Shown here: in pieces, positions 42,359-53,892 of the stretch
Layout: each line of letters opens with the position of its first letter
Numbering within the stretch: position 1 is the first letter of the stretch
Source: Pictodentalium vernedei
Lineage: Eukaryota > Mollusca > Scaphopoda > Dentaliida > Dentaliidae
NCBI GenBank assembly: GCA_031216915.1
Contig: CM062296.1
Span: 668,998,753 to 669,062,752 of the forward strand
Direction of reading: 5' to 3'
DNA: 64,000 nt
The notes under the pieces: generated by a model
Told to the model about the DNA's origin: nothing
Database searches by the model: none
What the model saw: the letters and a program-made list of their open reading frames with translations, nothing else
Program-made: the position numbers and the translations under genes

Positions 42359-42656
42359 TACAATACTGATCACAAAAGCAGACAGAGAATTCTGAACAGA
42401 TCGCGACTGGGTTGCAATCCAGCCATATTCATCTTTCCACTTCTTTCGCCACGGCATTGTGAAAGCTCACACACTGGAAAAGAAATGTGAAAACTTTGAA
42501 TCTGAGATGCCATCATTATTTGTTCTTGATCAGGTCTTTATTTTGCAATATTTTATGTATGAAATTTCATCCCATGGTGCGTAAGGGTGTTATGACCTGA
42601 TCACAATCTATCGAGAAAAATACCTCTTTTGTGATCACAGTACTGTGTGTGTAAAT
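42359..42656. mobile_element. MITE family W
   Basis: The ends are inverted: TACAATACTGATCACAAAAGC at the left and TTTTGTGATCACAGTACTGTG at the right. The interior has GACTGGGTTGCAATCC opposite TTATGACCTGATCACAATC. Fragments recur at 29730-30300, 37490, 46455 and 48170. Confidence 0.55.
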
Positions 42657-42810
42657 TTGGGCACCTGACTGGGTTGAATTTCATGTTGTCTTTGTTTGAC
42701 AAGACCCAAGTTAGATGTGACACACTCTAAAAATTCCAAACAGGGGAAAAACTCAGTGAATTTTACATGAAGACATACTTTATCGCATTACACATAACAC
42801 TCATATCTAT

Positions 42811-43197
42811 TTATTTATTTATTTATTTAATTATTTACCGGTATTAAGGTTTAATGACACTTTAACAGCCAGGGTCATAACGTGTCAGTGACAGTTTTAC
42901 CGGTGGAGGAAGCCGGAGTATCTGGAGAGAACCACCGAGCAATGACGAGCAGCTTCCAGCTCCCCACCATCGTAACTCCGCACTGCAGCACAGGGAGGGT
43001 TAGATTGGTTGAAGACATGTGCATCATCAACATGCAGTACGCCTTAGTACACAGCATCATCATGCCCCCATGTAGACAATCAGGGTTAAGTGCCTTGCCC
43101 AAGGTCACAATGCAGAGTCCGAATCGATTGCTCAGGCGGTCATCCATCCAAGGACAAACCGGGCTCAATGTTGCTTAACTTTGGCGATCTGACAGGA
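42811..43197 (-). mobile_element. 5S-rRNA-headed SINE
   Basis: (TTTA)n tail at the left; tail block GGTTTAATGACACTTTAACAGC is the complement of the 41558 copy's 3' end. At the right a diverged 5S-like part (43138-43195). Head slightly truncated. Confidence 0.75.
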
Positions 43198-43231
43198 TAG
43201 AAATTTGGCCCCACAAATGCCTTGGATTAAC

Positions 43232-43476
43232 CAGTTGAGTGCAAGAGCCACTATCAGGGCTTTCAAAAAATGAAAGTACCAGAGCAAAAGCCAACATTTT
43301 TCCTTGCTCATGATTCATATTCAGTTAAACGCAAATAATATTGTTTATATAGATTTGCTTTTTTTTCAAATTATTGGAGAGTGCCTATGGCACTCTCCAA
43401 TAATCTGTAAAAAAAAGAATAAACAAATTTTGAATAACAAATTTAGACCACCAAAAATAATGTAGCCCTCAACCAG
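43232..43476. mobile_element. TTAA-type foldback MITE (family L, second subtype)
   Basis: Ends ACCAGTTGAGTGCAAGAGCC and GCCCTCAACCAGT with TTAA outside. Palindrome AAATTATTGGAGAGTGCC / GGCACTCTCCAATAATCTG; compare TTATGGGAGAG in the first subtype. Confidence 0.7.
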
Positions 43477-43857
43477 TTAAACCTTCAGCACATTCTAACA
43501 TATCTTTATTATGACACCCACGCTTTATGAAAAAAGCAAAATAGCTTCTGAACCAATTACATCTAGTCTGGAAACAGCATTTTAACTCAAATTCTTCAAA
43601 TCTATTTTCAGTATTAATGAACAGAATAATCAACCATCAGACAGAGATGGTATACAGCACATCTGCCCCCCAGGTGGAGTAAGTGTGCAAAGTTTCAAGA
43701 GTATTCAACAATCCAACCTGAAATGTATACAACACATATGGCACCCATGAGCAGTAAGTGTTTGAAGTTTCAAAGGAACTAGTAAAGAAAAACACCAGTT
43801 ATTCCTCAATTTCCTTGGCACTGAATTTGCCAGACTGAGAAGAGAAAACTGACATGA

Positions 43858-44420
43858 TTTGTTTATTTGGGTCTAACACCACTTTCAACAGCCAGAGCCA
43901 TAATGTGTTGGACAGTTTTAAGGGTAGAGGATGCCAGAGTACCTTGCAAGAACCATCGAGAAACAACGGGTACAATGAAACTCTTAGATTCTCTAACTTA
44001 TTAAACCGGCATGAGCAGGGTAGAATCAGTTAGCTGAAGGCAAGTGTACTATCGTCATGCCCTGCATCTTGGTACACAAAGGGTTACTGTGGGCAAGGAG
44101 TGATAAAATTCAAGGCTATTCAAGGCCATTTCTTTACTTTTTTCAAGGCCTAACAATACCCAAATTGTAAGGCCATGACTTCACTAGTTCTAATTATGAC
44201 CCTTTGGTCATTACCCCCTCCTCCCACTTCCCTTCTAGGTATAAAACTATATGATTACACGCCTCAACAGCATTTTCATTTAATTAATAGTCAAGGCCAT
44301 TTTCCAGGATTCTGAGGCCTCCAATGGCCCTTCATCAAATTCAAGGCTGTCCCTTGAATCCAAGGGCCTGAGGAAATCCAATACACAGTGCCACCATGCT
44401 CTCACATAAGCAATCAGGAT
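43858..44420 (-). mobile_element. SINE remnant split by an insertion
   Basis: The body is recognisable to about 44095 (tail TTTGTTTATTTGGGTCTAAC; GCCAGAGCCATAATGTGTTG; CTTGGTACACAAAGG) and continues at about 44385 (ACACAGTGCCACCATGCTC). The intervening 290 bp has many CAAGGCC/GGCCTTG words and no assigned class. Confidence 0.5.
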
Positions 44421-44724
44421 GAACTAGCTTTCAAAGTATATAATGTAGATGTTGTGGGTCAGGATTGAAAGCAAGCTCTCAGGCCACCAGTCTAATTCTG
44501 TTAGAAATTTGATGCTGTTATGGGCTGTTTCCAAAAATATAGATATTCTTTCCTGTCTCAATTATAGATATTTCAATCAATAAATATTTAATTCCCCTTG
44601 AAAACATCAAGATATTAACATACTTTGTGGAACTACCCATAACACTATGGATGTGGTGAGTCTTAATTTCTGACTGTTATGTCATCAAAATGTCAATAAA
44701 ATCAAGTCTCTATTAACTCTTAAC

Positions 44725-44957
44725 CCGCAGAGTACATTCTTAATATTTTCCATCATATCTAGTCATGGATGTTTTAAAGCAGCCATGACTAGGTTTGGTG
44801 AAAAATTAATCTAAATGTAACACAAGAAATCATTCGCGAAACAGATCTATTCCATTTACAGGAGACAATATGATTAAACATGCAGAAATTATACTTATTC
44901 AGAGACAAGAGAAGCCCTACGCTGGGTAGGAATATCCGCCAGCAGCATGCAAAGAGT
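44725..44957. mobile_element. Foldback MITE, family unknown
   Basis: TAACCCGCAGAGTACATTC at the left, TGCAAAGAGTTCAGC at the right. Palindrome TCTAGTCATGG / CCATGACTAGG with GTTTTAAAGCAG spacer at about 44758-44797. Confidence 0.4.
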
Positions 44958-44992
44958 TCAGCAACATTTCTAGCCTTGATTCACAGAAAACA

Positions 44993-45671
44993 GGGTTGGT
45001 GATTTTTTTTTGAATTTTTTTTATTCAAATCAGATTTTGATTTAAATCGATTTATTTGATTTTTATTTTCATACCATAAATTATTCAAAAGGGGATAGCT
45101 TTTTCCTTTAGATAGTGAAACTGAGTGTTTTGGTAGCAGGTTGTATCAAAAGCTACCCAAATTGTCATTGCATTGCTTGAAGGAAGGCAACTTCTTGAAA
45201 ATCGGTTTCGCAACTTGCAACGTTCCTAAATCACTGATCCTTGTTCTCCAAGTTGATTTCGTATTTTTCATGGGTTCATTAAAGATTATCATATGTATGG
45301 TTTAAAATTTATGTTCACTTTAATAAGATTCTATTCATATGAGCTGAAAATTATATAAACTTATTAAACTTATTCAGGGACATTCATTCAACTAACCTAC
45401 AGAACATTCAAATACTCAAGACACATTGGGAAGTATATTCCCACTCTACAAATTGGTTTTAACTGTCTTATAAACACTGTCTAATTACTGTATTTCAACA
45501 GTTAATATGAATTCTACCTTGTTTGAGCTCATTTCCAAGTTGTTTGAAAATATTCCTGACAATTTGTAAAAACTTTTATTTAAATAAATGATTTTTTTTT
45601 AAAAATCATTGATTTAAATCATGATTTTAATCAATGATTTAAATTGGTTGATTTAAATCAGCCAACCCTTT
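44993..45671. mobile_element. AT-rich MITE with GATTTAAATC palindromes (family K)
   Basis: Left end CAGGGTTGGTGATTTTTTTT, right end GATTTAAATCAGCCAACCCT are inverted. Many GATTTAAATC palindromes lie next to both ends. The interior (CAAACAACTTGG..., complement) is shared with 54641-56590. Termini of this type are seen in hAT MITEs; a clean duplication was not found. Confidence 0.55.
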
Positions 45672-45891
45672 TTCAGATTCAATCGTGCAGAATATATCAT
45701 ATGATATTCCAGATGAGTGAATTGAACATATAAGAGATGACCTGTTTGGGGGCTAGACTGGTTCCAGGCCATAACAACACTGAATTTCTTTCAGAATTTG
45801 GCTTGTGGCCTGACAGTTTGGATTGAAATGTCAACCTTTCGATCTCAGATTCAGTACTCCAAACAATGAGCTACAATGCTCTATAACTGAG

Positions 45892-46094
45892 CAGGCCTGA
45901 AAATAAGCAGTCGGACATTTGCAGAATGAGGTCCCCAGAGGGTGAATTTGATGGTGCTATCCCATACCGTGGGCCAATTTATCCTCTGTTTAGTTTTGAG
46001 ACCCTGATCCAGATTGAGGTTCACAGAAGGTAAATATAGTGATGCCTCTGGGGACCTCATTTTGCAGATGACAGTCTGCTTATTTTCTGGCTTG
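45892..46094. mobile_element. hAT-type MITE (family C) with perfect 8-bp duplication
   Basis: CAGGCCTGAAAATAAGCAG at the left, TTATTTTCTGGCTTG at the right; TAACTGAG at 45884-45891 and 46095-46102. Internal AATGAGGTCCCCAGAGGGTG and GGGGACCTCATTTTGC are inverted subterminal repeats. Confidence 0.85.
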
Positions 46095-46102
46095 TAACTG
46101 AG

Positions 46103-46580
46103 ATGGATGGAACTCAAGATAGATGGAATTGATGAACATAGATACACACATTACTGTTATTACAGAAGTGGACAGTGAATTTTGACTGGTCATGATCTGG
46201 TCAAGATAGGCTGTCTGTTTTTCAGCCAAAAAAACACTGGAATCTCTCTTCTGAAAAAAAGAGAATAAATCTGGAGCTGACTTAATTGAATATCTTCAAA
46301 TTGACCGATTTTCTGTTAATTGAATTCTCCTGTTAATTGAGGATTTTTACCATGCAACCTGGCTATTCAGTTAAAGGGGTTCCACTATACCAGTAAATGT
46401 CCTAAAACCCAAATAAATCAAACAAACAAACATTCCACATCACATGTACAAGTACACTGAGCATGTACAATACTGTCATTACAAAAGCAGAAAGAAAATT
46501 TTGATCAGATCGTGACCAAGTCACAATTTGGCCTACATTATCTTTCTGCTTTCCTCCCCATAGCACCGCAGAATCTAGTT
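46103..46580. other. Unassigned DNA with pogo-like and W remnants
   Basis: About 46285-46395 (TTAATTGAATTCTCCTGTTAA..GGGGTTCCACTATA) is the right part of a pogo-like MITE. About 46455-46580 resembles family W. No gene. Confidence 0.4.
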
Positions 46581-46588
46581 GGAACCAG

Positions 46589-47449
46589 TAGGGCTGCATG
46601 ATATTCAAAAATGAATATCGGTATCGGTATTTAAAAACATATCGCGGTATACTGGTATATCAAAAACTGCTCAGATATATGAACATAGGAACCACAATCG
46701 AGAGACTTGAGGCATCACAGTAGGAATGATTCAGCATGCCTTGATGCGGTTCGAAAAACATTTACCCAATGCAGACGATATCAAAATTTATTATTTTAAA
46801 AATCAGTTTATCAGATTTTTCCCCCAAACTTCTACAAAACAATATCATGTGACCCCCTCATTGGAACGAGCTCAACGAGATCGTTCCAATGAGGGGTCAC
46901 ATGATATTGTTTTGTTGAAATTTTAAAAATTATTTTTAAACTGGGGAATTTGTATATTACGTGGGCGCATGCAGATGATTCCTTGGGAGGAGGGACAATA
47001 TTATTCATTCGGGGCTACAGTTAAACAAGCCAAGACCAATACCGGGTCTGGACCTGTGTCGCTGCATGCAATTGATTGCAGAGATGAACAGACTTCAAAG
47101 TATCGGCAACAGGAAGTGGCTGCATGGCAGATCTGAAAATTAGATACACGATACAACTCATCATTATGAAGCAGCAGACCAAATATAAAATCATTCCCTT
47201 TCATAGAAGCCAAGAAAACTTTGACGGAAGAAGTGTTTCGGACGGACTGACGGACAGACGGAGTCGAGCGGTTACTAGACCTGCTCTGCCGCTGGCGACG
47301 CAGGTAAAAACTCAAGTCATCTTGAAAATGAAATTGTGGGTAAATAAATAATGACGATAAACCGATACTTTTGTAATTACACCGGTATTCAATCGATATT
47401 GGTTTGAATACCGGTATTTATCGGTTTATCGATATACCGTACAGCTCTA
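46589..47449. mobile_element. hAT-type MITE (family A) with TTAA palindrome module and a further insertion
   Basis: TAGGGCTGCATGATATTC at the left, GATATACCGTACAGCTCTA at the right; flanks GGAACCAG (46581-46588) and GTAACCAG (47450-47457), 7 of 8. The P-type module occupies about 46750-46985, as in 28213-28791. About 47026-47308 is extra relative to that copy; it contains a CGGACGGACTGACGGACAGA microsatellite and is a separate, unclassified insertion. Confidence 0.8.
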
Positions 47450-47567
47450 GTAACCAGTTAGAAAAAAATTTGAGAATATTGAATCAGATCCACTATTTTT
47501 GTTTGTTTTTCGTGAGTTAGCCTGGATTTCGGAATATTTTATTTATGAAAGGGATCATGATGCCTCA

Positions 47568-48135
47568 GAGGCTATGGCAATGGACTTCAACCTGAAAGGT
47601 CCATGGTTCGATCCCTGCTAGAGGTAACTGCATTGCGTCCTTGGGCACGGCATTTAAACCTGATTGCTCTTGTACTGCACACTGATGGCGAAAGTTGTCT
47701 TCAACCAATGCTAAGCCTGCTTTTACTGGAGTTAGCTAGTATGTTGCTGAGTCAAGACAGTTGCTTGCTGCTGTTTGGTAGTTCTCTCCAGGTACTCCGG
47801 CTTCCTCCACCCATAAAACTGTCCGACATGAGTAGACCCTGGTTGCAGGCCTGAAAATAAGCAGTCTGACATTTGCAGAATGAGGTCCCCAAAGGGTGAA
47901 TTTGATGATGCTATCCTATACAGTGGGCCAATTTATCCTCTGGGCACCTCTTTCTGTTTAGTTTTGAGACCCTGATTCAGATTGAGGTTCATAGATCGTA
48001 AATTTAATGAAGCTACCCTGCTATCCAGGGTAGCATCACTAAATTCACCCTCTGGGGACCTCATTTTGCAGATGACAGTCTGCTTATTTTCTGGTCTGCC
48101 TGGTTGTCAAAGGTACCAATAAATAAATAAATTTA
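47568..48135 (+). mobile_element. tRNA-derived SINE split by a hAT MITE
   Basis: Good B box GGTTCGATCCC (about 47606). Body CCTTGGGCACGGCATTTAAAC, GTCTTCAACCAATGC, CTTCCTCCACCCATAAAACT. The tail resumes after 48098 with GGTTGTCAAAGGTACCAATAAATAAATAA. No longer functional because of the insertion. Confidence 0.75.
47846..48098. mobile_element. hAT-type MITE (family C) in a SINE, perfect 8-bp duplication
   Basis: CAGGCCTGAAAATAAGCAG at the left, CTTATTTTCTGGTCTG at the right, CCTGGTTG at 47838-47845 and 48099-48106. Central palindrome GCTACCCTGCTATCCAGGGTAGC at about 48013-48035. Confidence 0.9.
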
Positions 48136-48140
48136 TGAAA

Positions 48141-48760
48141 TCTCGACCCATAGGTGAATAGGCGCGTGTTGCAACCAGATCACGATTTGATAGATGAAAA
48201 CATCATTTTTCATGCCAGTCAAACAGGGTGCATTGTGAGATAATAAATCACAATAACATTGTCTGTTTCCTTTATTGATATACTAAACCCTGACAATGAA
48301 TCTTGGAAAGTTGACTGATACTGTTAGTTTAGGCTGTCATCCCTTCATACCAACAGATAAAATAAGAGTACTCAACAGAATTAGTGAGAAGTAAACAGGT
48401 AGCTTAAAGTCTTCTAATTTCTAATCTTCAGCACACAGCCACACACACACTGGATGGAAATCCTGATCACTGATGGGAAACAGTTGTACCACCAATGTTT
48501 TTGTTGGCAGTTGGTTCATGGAAATACAATTTTGCACCTTTTATACAAATACAAGTAACTGTAATAATGAGTCTTCCTGTGTGATGCATAGTATTTGGGT
48601 TCCAAAGATAACTTTGCTTGTTGAAACTTGGTGGATAATACATGTATCTTTGAATTTCCACAAATGCTCAGGTAGCATACCTATACTACATGTACTCACA
48701 TTTTGCTAAGGATCACCCACCTATTCATCAACACAATTTGTACATGAAAAGAAAATGTGA
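48141..48760. other. Unassigned AT-rich DNA
   Basis: A W-family trace near 48175-48215; otherwise nothing recognised. Confidence 0.35.
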
Positions 48761-48761
48761 A

Positions 48762-49184
48762 CATTATTTGTTTGTTTGTTTATTGGGGACCAATGACACT
48801 TTAAGAGTCTGGGTAATATCAAGTTGTACAAATCTATGGGTAGAGGAAGCCAGAATACAGATAGGGAAGAATGCTGCAATGCTGAGTAATTGTCACACTC
48901 TCCAATTTATCATCCTTGCACAAGCAGGGATAGCATTTGTTCGAAGGCAAGTGAACTGTGGGCATAGAGCATGTCGACCATTGAGGTACAACATGTCAAC
49001 ATAACAGTTACCTCAAACCAGTACTATCTGCTTGTGTTAGAATGGTAAATTATAGAACCCAAAAGTTACTCACTACAGCTCTGTGGTTGCCTCCGAATAT
49101 TCCCTACTCCCTGCAACAATAAAATTGTCTGACATGATATGATCCCAGCTGTTGAAAGTGCCATTAAACCCAAAGGAACAAATA
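48762..49184. mobile_element. Two SINE fragments in opposite orientations
   Basis: About 48762-48965 is a minus-strand SINE body with a TTTGTTTGTTTGTTTATTGG tail. About 49075-49184 is the 3' part of a plus-strand copy (AATTGTCTGACATGATATGA, GTTGAAAGTGCCATTAAACC). Confidence 0.6.
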
Positions 49185-49496
49185 CAGTTAAAACTAGAAG
49201 TCCTGTCGTGAGATGCGCACAAATAGCACGTTGATATGTGTGTTAATGTACGCGTTATGGCCCAAGTAAAGCTATCAAATTCTGTACATATGGCCTGTGC
49301 ACAAGCAATGTTTCAGCCAATGGACCTCCGGGTAACCCGGAGGTCCATTGGCAGAAACATTGCATGTGTTTGCTATGAGTAACCAAGAGAACCTGCCGTG
49401 CTTTGGATGCCATTCGATATGGCAAATGCGCGCAATTCCAATGCGCAATTAAGCCTAGATAAGCGCACTATTCGTGACAGGACTTCTAGTTAACTG
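49185..49496. mobile_element. TA-flanked foldback MITE (family N)
   Basis: CAGTTAAAACTAGAAGTCCTG at the left, CAGGACTTCTAGTTAACTG at the right, TA outside both. The central palindrome CCAATGGACCTCCGGG / CCCGGAGGTCCATTGG (about 49317-49352) is perfect. TA flanks and CAGT ends suggest mariner/Tc1-type mobilisation. Confidence 0.75.
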
Positions 49497-49660
49497 TAAA
49501 CCTATATACATTTGACCTTTTTTATGTATCAAATATGTAGATGGGTGGGAGTGATTCTTAGCAAAATGTAAGTAGTATATGTCTACACAGTACAAAGACA
49601 GTGCTTAGTCTGAGGCATGCGATCACACTTGAGCACCTATCCCACACCTCACTCAATCAT

Positions 49661-49870
49661 GTTTGTTTGTTTGTTGGTGGTTAACGTCACATATTTATGC
49701 ACCATGGCTAATCGTGACACAACATGGAGATGAAGTCAAGTTTAGTCAATCGTTGATCTACATGGTGCCCATTTTAGAGGACTTACACCCCAAGCATTGG
49801 TGACTGGGTCCTATTTTACTAGTAAAGCGGAACTGGTTTACCACAGTAAACAAGTGCTGCTTTCACTCAA
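49661..49870 (-). mobile_element. SINE-like element B
   Basis: TTTGTTTGTTTG (tail complement), GGTGGTTAACGTCACATATT, AACATGGAGATGAAGTCAAG, CCAAGCATTGGTGACTGGGT, TTTACCACAGTAAACAAG. Near-identical to 60778-60998, which has a 15-bp target duplication. Confidence 0.7.
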
Positions 49871-50035
49871 TCATAAAAAGTGTTAAAATGAACATGCCTC
49901 AACCCTTCTGAATCGCACCTGTGTACACTGGTGTGATGGTTGATCACTTTGCCAATAAAATGCCACCTCATCAAATGTTATTACTGATGATTCCTGATTC
50001 ATAAAACTTGAAAAATGAGACCTGCCCTTAACCCT

Positions 50036-50264
50036 TAACCTGAGCGGTCACTTTTCAGGTCAGGAACATGATATGTCATAACGTCATTAAATAGGATGGC
50101 GGTTCAGTAAATGTGTGGGGTAGACAAATCAATATTTTCAATGTGCAGCCCCGACACTGCACATTGAAAATACTTATTGGTGTACCCCAAATAATGAATA
50201 TGGACTCTTCTTATTTCTGCCATTGAACTGGCATGGAAGATACCACTTGAGTTCAAAGGGTTAA
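50036..50264. mobile_element. TTAA-type foldback MITE (family Q)
   Basis: TTAACCTGAGCGGTCACTTTT at the left, GAGTTCAAAGGGTTAA at the right. Palindrome TATTTTCAATGTGCAG / CTGCACATTGAAAATA at about 50132-50171. Right half shared with 52577-52711. Confidence 0.6.
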
Positions 50265-50651
50265 GTACATAATGGTATGAATGTACAGAGACGTTCATTC
50301 TCTTCACACTTTTATAACCTTATATTCACCTTCCAACCCCATAATTACCCACTGTACTTCAATGTGAACTTCTGTCGTCTGTGGACTGAAAATCACCCAA
50401 CAGCAACTAACAGGTGACGCACATAACCTTAAAAAATAGCTCCTCACCAGAATTCATGTTACTTTCAGTAAATAGTAGTTGTAACTTGAGCCCCAAGGAC
50501 ATTACCTTCTCCTCCCACTTCCCTGGAGGGAAGTGGAAGGAGAAGTTCATAACCTAAGGGTCCTAGTTAGCAATATAGAAATAGCACCCTCAACCTATTT
50601 ATTTATTTATTCATTTATTTATTTAACTTAGATACCGAACGAATACTGTGA
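50265..50651. other. Unassigned DNA with a foldback at about 50495-50570
   Basis: Arms CCTTCTCCTCCCACTTCCCT and AGGGAAGTGGAAGGAGAAG face each other near 50523; a (TTTA)n tract lies at 50597-50625. Family unknown. Confidence 0.45.
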
Positions 50652-50653
50652 TA

Positions 50654-51012
50654 CAGTGGAACCCTGTTAATTGAATAGCCACTTTGCCAATGAAAATTAT
50701 TCAATTAACAGAAGTATTCAATCAACAGGGATTGAGTCACTTTCCTGTATTCTAGAGATAAACTAGCATTTATTCTATTATATCTTGTTTGACAGAGCTC
50801 TGTCAAACAAGATATAATAGATTAAATGCCTGTATTGGATATACTGAGTCCAAATAGGTCTATAAACAATGAAAACTGGGGAGTGTCAGGGTAATTTCTC
50901 GACAGGTTACAAGATTTTTTAATCACTTAACAAGAGTTTACTCTATAACCTATATTCAATTAACAGATCAAATTTGTACTGCAGGTATGGTAAATGGTTT
51001 TGTGTTACAGTC
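50654..51012. mobile_element. Pogo-like MITE, right end missing
   Basis: TA then CAGTGGAACCCTGTTAATTG. Perfect central palindrome TATATCTTGTTTGACAGAGC / GCTCTGTCAAACAAGATATA (50778-50818). It runs into the hAT MITE at 51013 and its right end is not found beyond that insertion. Confidence 0.7.
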
Positions 51013-51673
51013 TAGAGCTGAAACGGTTAACCAATTAATCAATGATCAACATCTTGATCGATCCAAAAAGTAATTGTTCGATTAACTGTTACTTTTGAAC
51101 TACTGTATTATATGGGTCAACAAAGGAACAAACTTGCTCCAAAACAGGCAAACATGGTCACACTGACTGACTCACTCACTCACATCACTTATATGAGACA
51201 GAGTAAAGCATGCAAGTTACTTGCTGACATACTTGTTTACTTGCATGATCATCATACTGTATCAGTAGCTGGGAATGGTCATTCTTAACCCTTTATCCAT
51301 TGTGAGTATCCGACGATACTTGCAAAATAAATTCATGAATTACTAAAAAATTTCAATTTTTGTCTCAAAAACATAGCTTATGACCCCTCATTGTAACGAG
51401 CTTGTCTGGAACGAGCTGAATGAGCTCGCTACAATAAGGGGTCATAAGCTATGTTTTTGAGACAAAAATTGAAAACATAATAAATTTGAATGAAGATTTG
51501 TGTATACAGGCCTAGTGGGTTTTGTTTGTTACTTTGGGTAAAGGTTCATGCTGCAAATCATCAACGGTATGGCAATTATTCAGATATCTATTTGGACAAG
51601 TGATTAATCGGTTAATCAAGGTTAATCCACATGATTAATTGATCAAGAAAACCCCTTAACCGTTTCAGCTCTA
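51013..51673. mobile_element. hAT-type composite MITE (family D) carrying a P module
   Basis: TAGAGCTGAAACGGTTAACC at the left, TTAACCGTTTCAGCTCTA at the right; flanks TTACAGTC and CTGTAGTC match at 5 of 8. A family P MITE (51285 to about 51546) sits inside at the same site as in the two other copies. Confidence 0.75.
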
Positions 51674-52576
51674 CTGTAGTCTAAGGTGCACAGCTCCCCA
51701 CTTTATCCATACTAACTTCATGTGAAAACTAAATTCGATGCTACTTTGTAAGTTTTTCTGGAAACTAGTTAACATACAAAGTACACAAGTCCCCTTGTAC
51801 ACAAAGCCAATTCAACCACTTTACCTTTGATAAATTCAAAGTAATTTCTTTCTTAACAGATAAATACAACCACCCGCTGACAGTAAAATACATCATGCAT
51901 GCAAAAGATCTCAATGTAAATATATTCCTAGACGCTTTTTGTTATTTTTAAAGTAAAGAGCTACATTATTTACAGACGACTTCCAATTCTTTTGGTGCTG
52001 GGATCATTTATAATCATCCCCCAACCAAATTCACAGCATTTGTGTAGAGTAATCAAGTGCAACAGTGAGATATATGTGATCAAAAAAGTAAATTTTTGTT
52101 ATTTAAACATAAGCATTATTAAACAAGTTATTTACAGAGTGTTTTCAACCATAGAAGAATGTAGGCAATAGAAAAAAAACTCTTTTTTTCGGTCAGAAGG
52201 GGAGATACATGTACAGACCTATACTTACTGGACAACAATCATTTTATTTGCTTTTTGTTTGCCTTAAAAATAATGAGGATAAAGGAAGGAGTAATGTGAT
52301 CACGAATGTGGTCTCTGTCGTGATCAGATCCCTATTGGACCACGACACACTTACCCCAGTGGAGCGTAGAGCTGGGAGGGATTCTTCTTCCCCTGTTTGG
52401 AAAGGGTCTGGGGCCCATGGAATTGTGGAAAATTGGCATCATAAAAGCTCCAATTGGGAATTTGTTTGGGAGAGGAAACACATAATGAATAAGAAATGTT
52501 ACTTTAATATTGAACAGAGAACATTAACCCATTGAACCCCAGAGGTTTTTCCATCCAAGTAACATCATACTTCATA
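51674..52576. other. Unassigned DNA with a dispersed repeat at 52345-52500
   Basis: The repeat matches 3275-3425. No coding signal; the open frame at 52209-52535 has no motif and overlaps the repeat. Confidence 0.4.
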
Positions 52577-52711
52577 ATTTCATTAACCCTTTGAACCCTG
52601 GTGGCTGCACGTTGAATATATTAATTGGTCTACTCCCAAATAAAGAATATGGACTCTTCCCATTGCTGCCATTGAACTGATACGGAAGATACAACTAGGG
52701 TTCAAGGGGTT
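52577..52711. mobile_element. Short TTAA-type MITE (family Q)
   Basis: TTAACCCTTTGAACCCTGGTGG at the left, CTAGGGTTCAAGGGGTTAA at the right; interior TATGGACTCTTCCCATTGCT shared with 50036-50264. No central palindrome. Confidence 0.6.
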
Positions 52712-52764
52712 AATAACAAATGGTTGCATGAAATAATTATGAGTCTTTGTAAAATCTCTATTAA

Positions 52765-53005
52765 CTGGTTGAGTGCTAGAAGCCACTATCAGGGCTTTTA
52801 AAAACAAGCGGGTACCTGAGCAAAATCCAACATTTTCCTTGCTTATGTTTCATACTCAGTCAAACACAAATAATATTTTGTTTATATCAATTTGTTTTAT
52901 TACAAATTATTGGAGAGTGCCTAGTGGCACTCTCCAATAATTTGTTATAAAATAAATTTTTAATACCAAATTCAGACCACCAAAAATATTCTAGCACTCA
53001 ACCAG
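52765..53005. mobile_element. TTAA-type foldback MITE (family L, second subtype)
   Basis: TTAA (52761-52764) then CTGGTTGAGTGCTAGAAGCC; CTAGCACTCAACCAG then TTAA (53006-53009). Palindrome ACAAATTATTGGAGAGTGCC / GGCACTCTCCAATAATTTGT (about 52900-52944) is perfect. Confidence 0.8.
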
Positions 53006-53019
53006 TTAAATAAATTATT

Positions 53020-53255
53020 CTTTTCAATTAAATTATGAAGGTATTTATCCTTTTTACTACACTTCGATTGTCTACATTCTGTGGGTTTCAAGTTGTGTCT
53101 AGGCAAGTCTTGACTGCCTACATAGGCAGCCAAGACTTGCTTAGATACAGCTGACAAAGTTCTATGGGTGTAACTTACAAATGTATCTAGAAACTGCATG
53201 ATAAGGCACATGTTTTGTTGCAGTAAAATGTGATTAAAGTCAGCATTAGACATTC
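53020..53255. mobile_element. Foldback MITE (family M)
   Basis: AGGCAAGTCTTGACTGCC / GGCAGCCAAGACTTGCTT palindrome at about 53101-53140 with one mismatch; right block GTTGCAGTAAAATGTGATTA shared with 4165-4410 and 57095-57540. Confidence 0.55.
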
Positions 53256-53890
53256 TAGTATTTAAAGAAATAAATTTCTATTTGAATGAGGACTGGGATT
53301 TGGAAATTTTGGGTCTGAATTGGGAAAAATCATGCCAAAATGCCATGGAATGCTAGGAATTTATCCAACTCAGTCTTGTTTGACGTGAACTGAGCTCTGC
53401 CAAACAAGACTGAATTGGTTGAATATCTAGTTGTATTAGTTGTGAGGAAAATTTGCTGCTTGATCGAATTGGTTAAATTCCTGGTTGCATTGTGGGAAAA
53501 ATTTGCTGCTTCAAATTTTCAGTATATTGACATCAGTGTGTAGAGGGTTGAAGTGACCTTTTAGGGGTCACCTTAATTTCTAATTGTACAGGTCTGTGGC
53601 ACTCAATTGGTTAATGGACGGAATAAACTTATGGCAATCTGGTCAGCCAAAAAAATACAAACAAAACACTCTGAAATAATTATTAGCATATACAAATCCA
53701 CCACACCATGCAAATGCATTCAATCATTTATGGATATGTCGTTGCGTCAAACAATCAAGTAATATTGCAGACTTTCTCGTTGATTAAATTCCCTAACCTT
53801 TTGGTTGTAGAGTCTGACCTCATTGTCAGTTCAAGTACTCTCCATTTTTTTTTAAAAACAATTATGACAGTTTGGGCATGCAGGAACATG
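53256..53890. other. Unassigned DNA related to the MITE at 31302-31761
   Basis: About 53340-53560 has AGTCTTGTTTGACGTG..GAGCTCTGCCAAACAAGACT and GTTAAATTCCTGGTTGCATTG, matching the right half of that MITE. No termini defined. Confidence 0.4.
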
Positions 53891-53892
53891 CA

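Larger units (their letters stand above)
41398..42359. mobile_element. MITE family G expanded by two nested insertions
   Basis: Left end TACAGTTGCCGTGGATTGG; palindrome GAAGCACCGGGTTGTACCCG at about 41498-41525. The right end (AAAGTGACCAGTCCATGACAG, CTGCACTGTA) appears only near 42359. Between them lie a SINE (41558-41957) and a poly-C-ended element (about 41960-42265). Confidence 0.65.
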
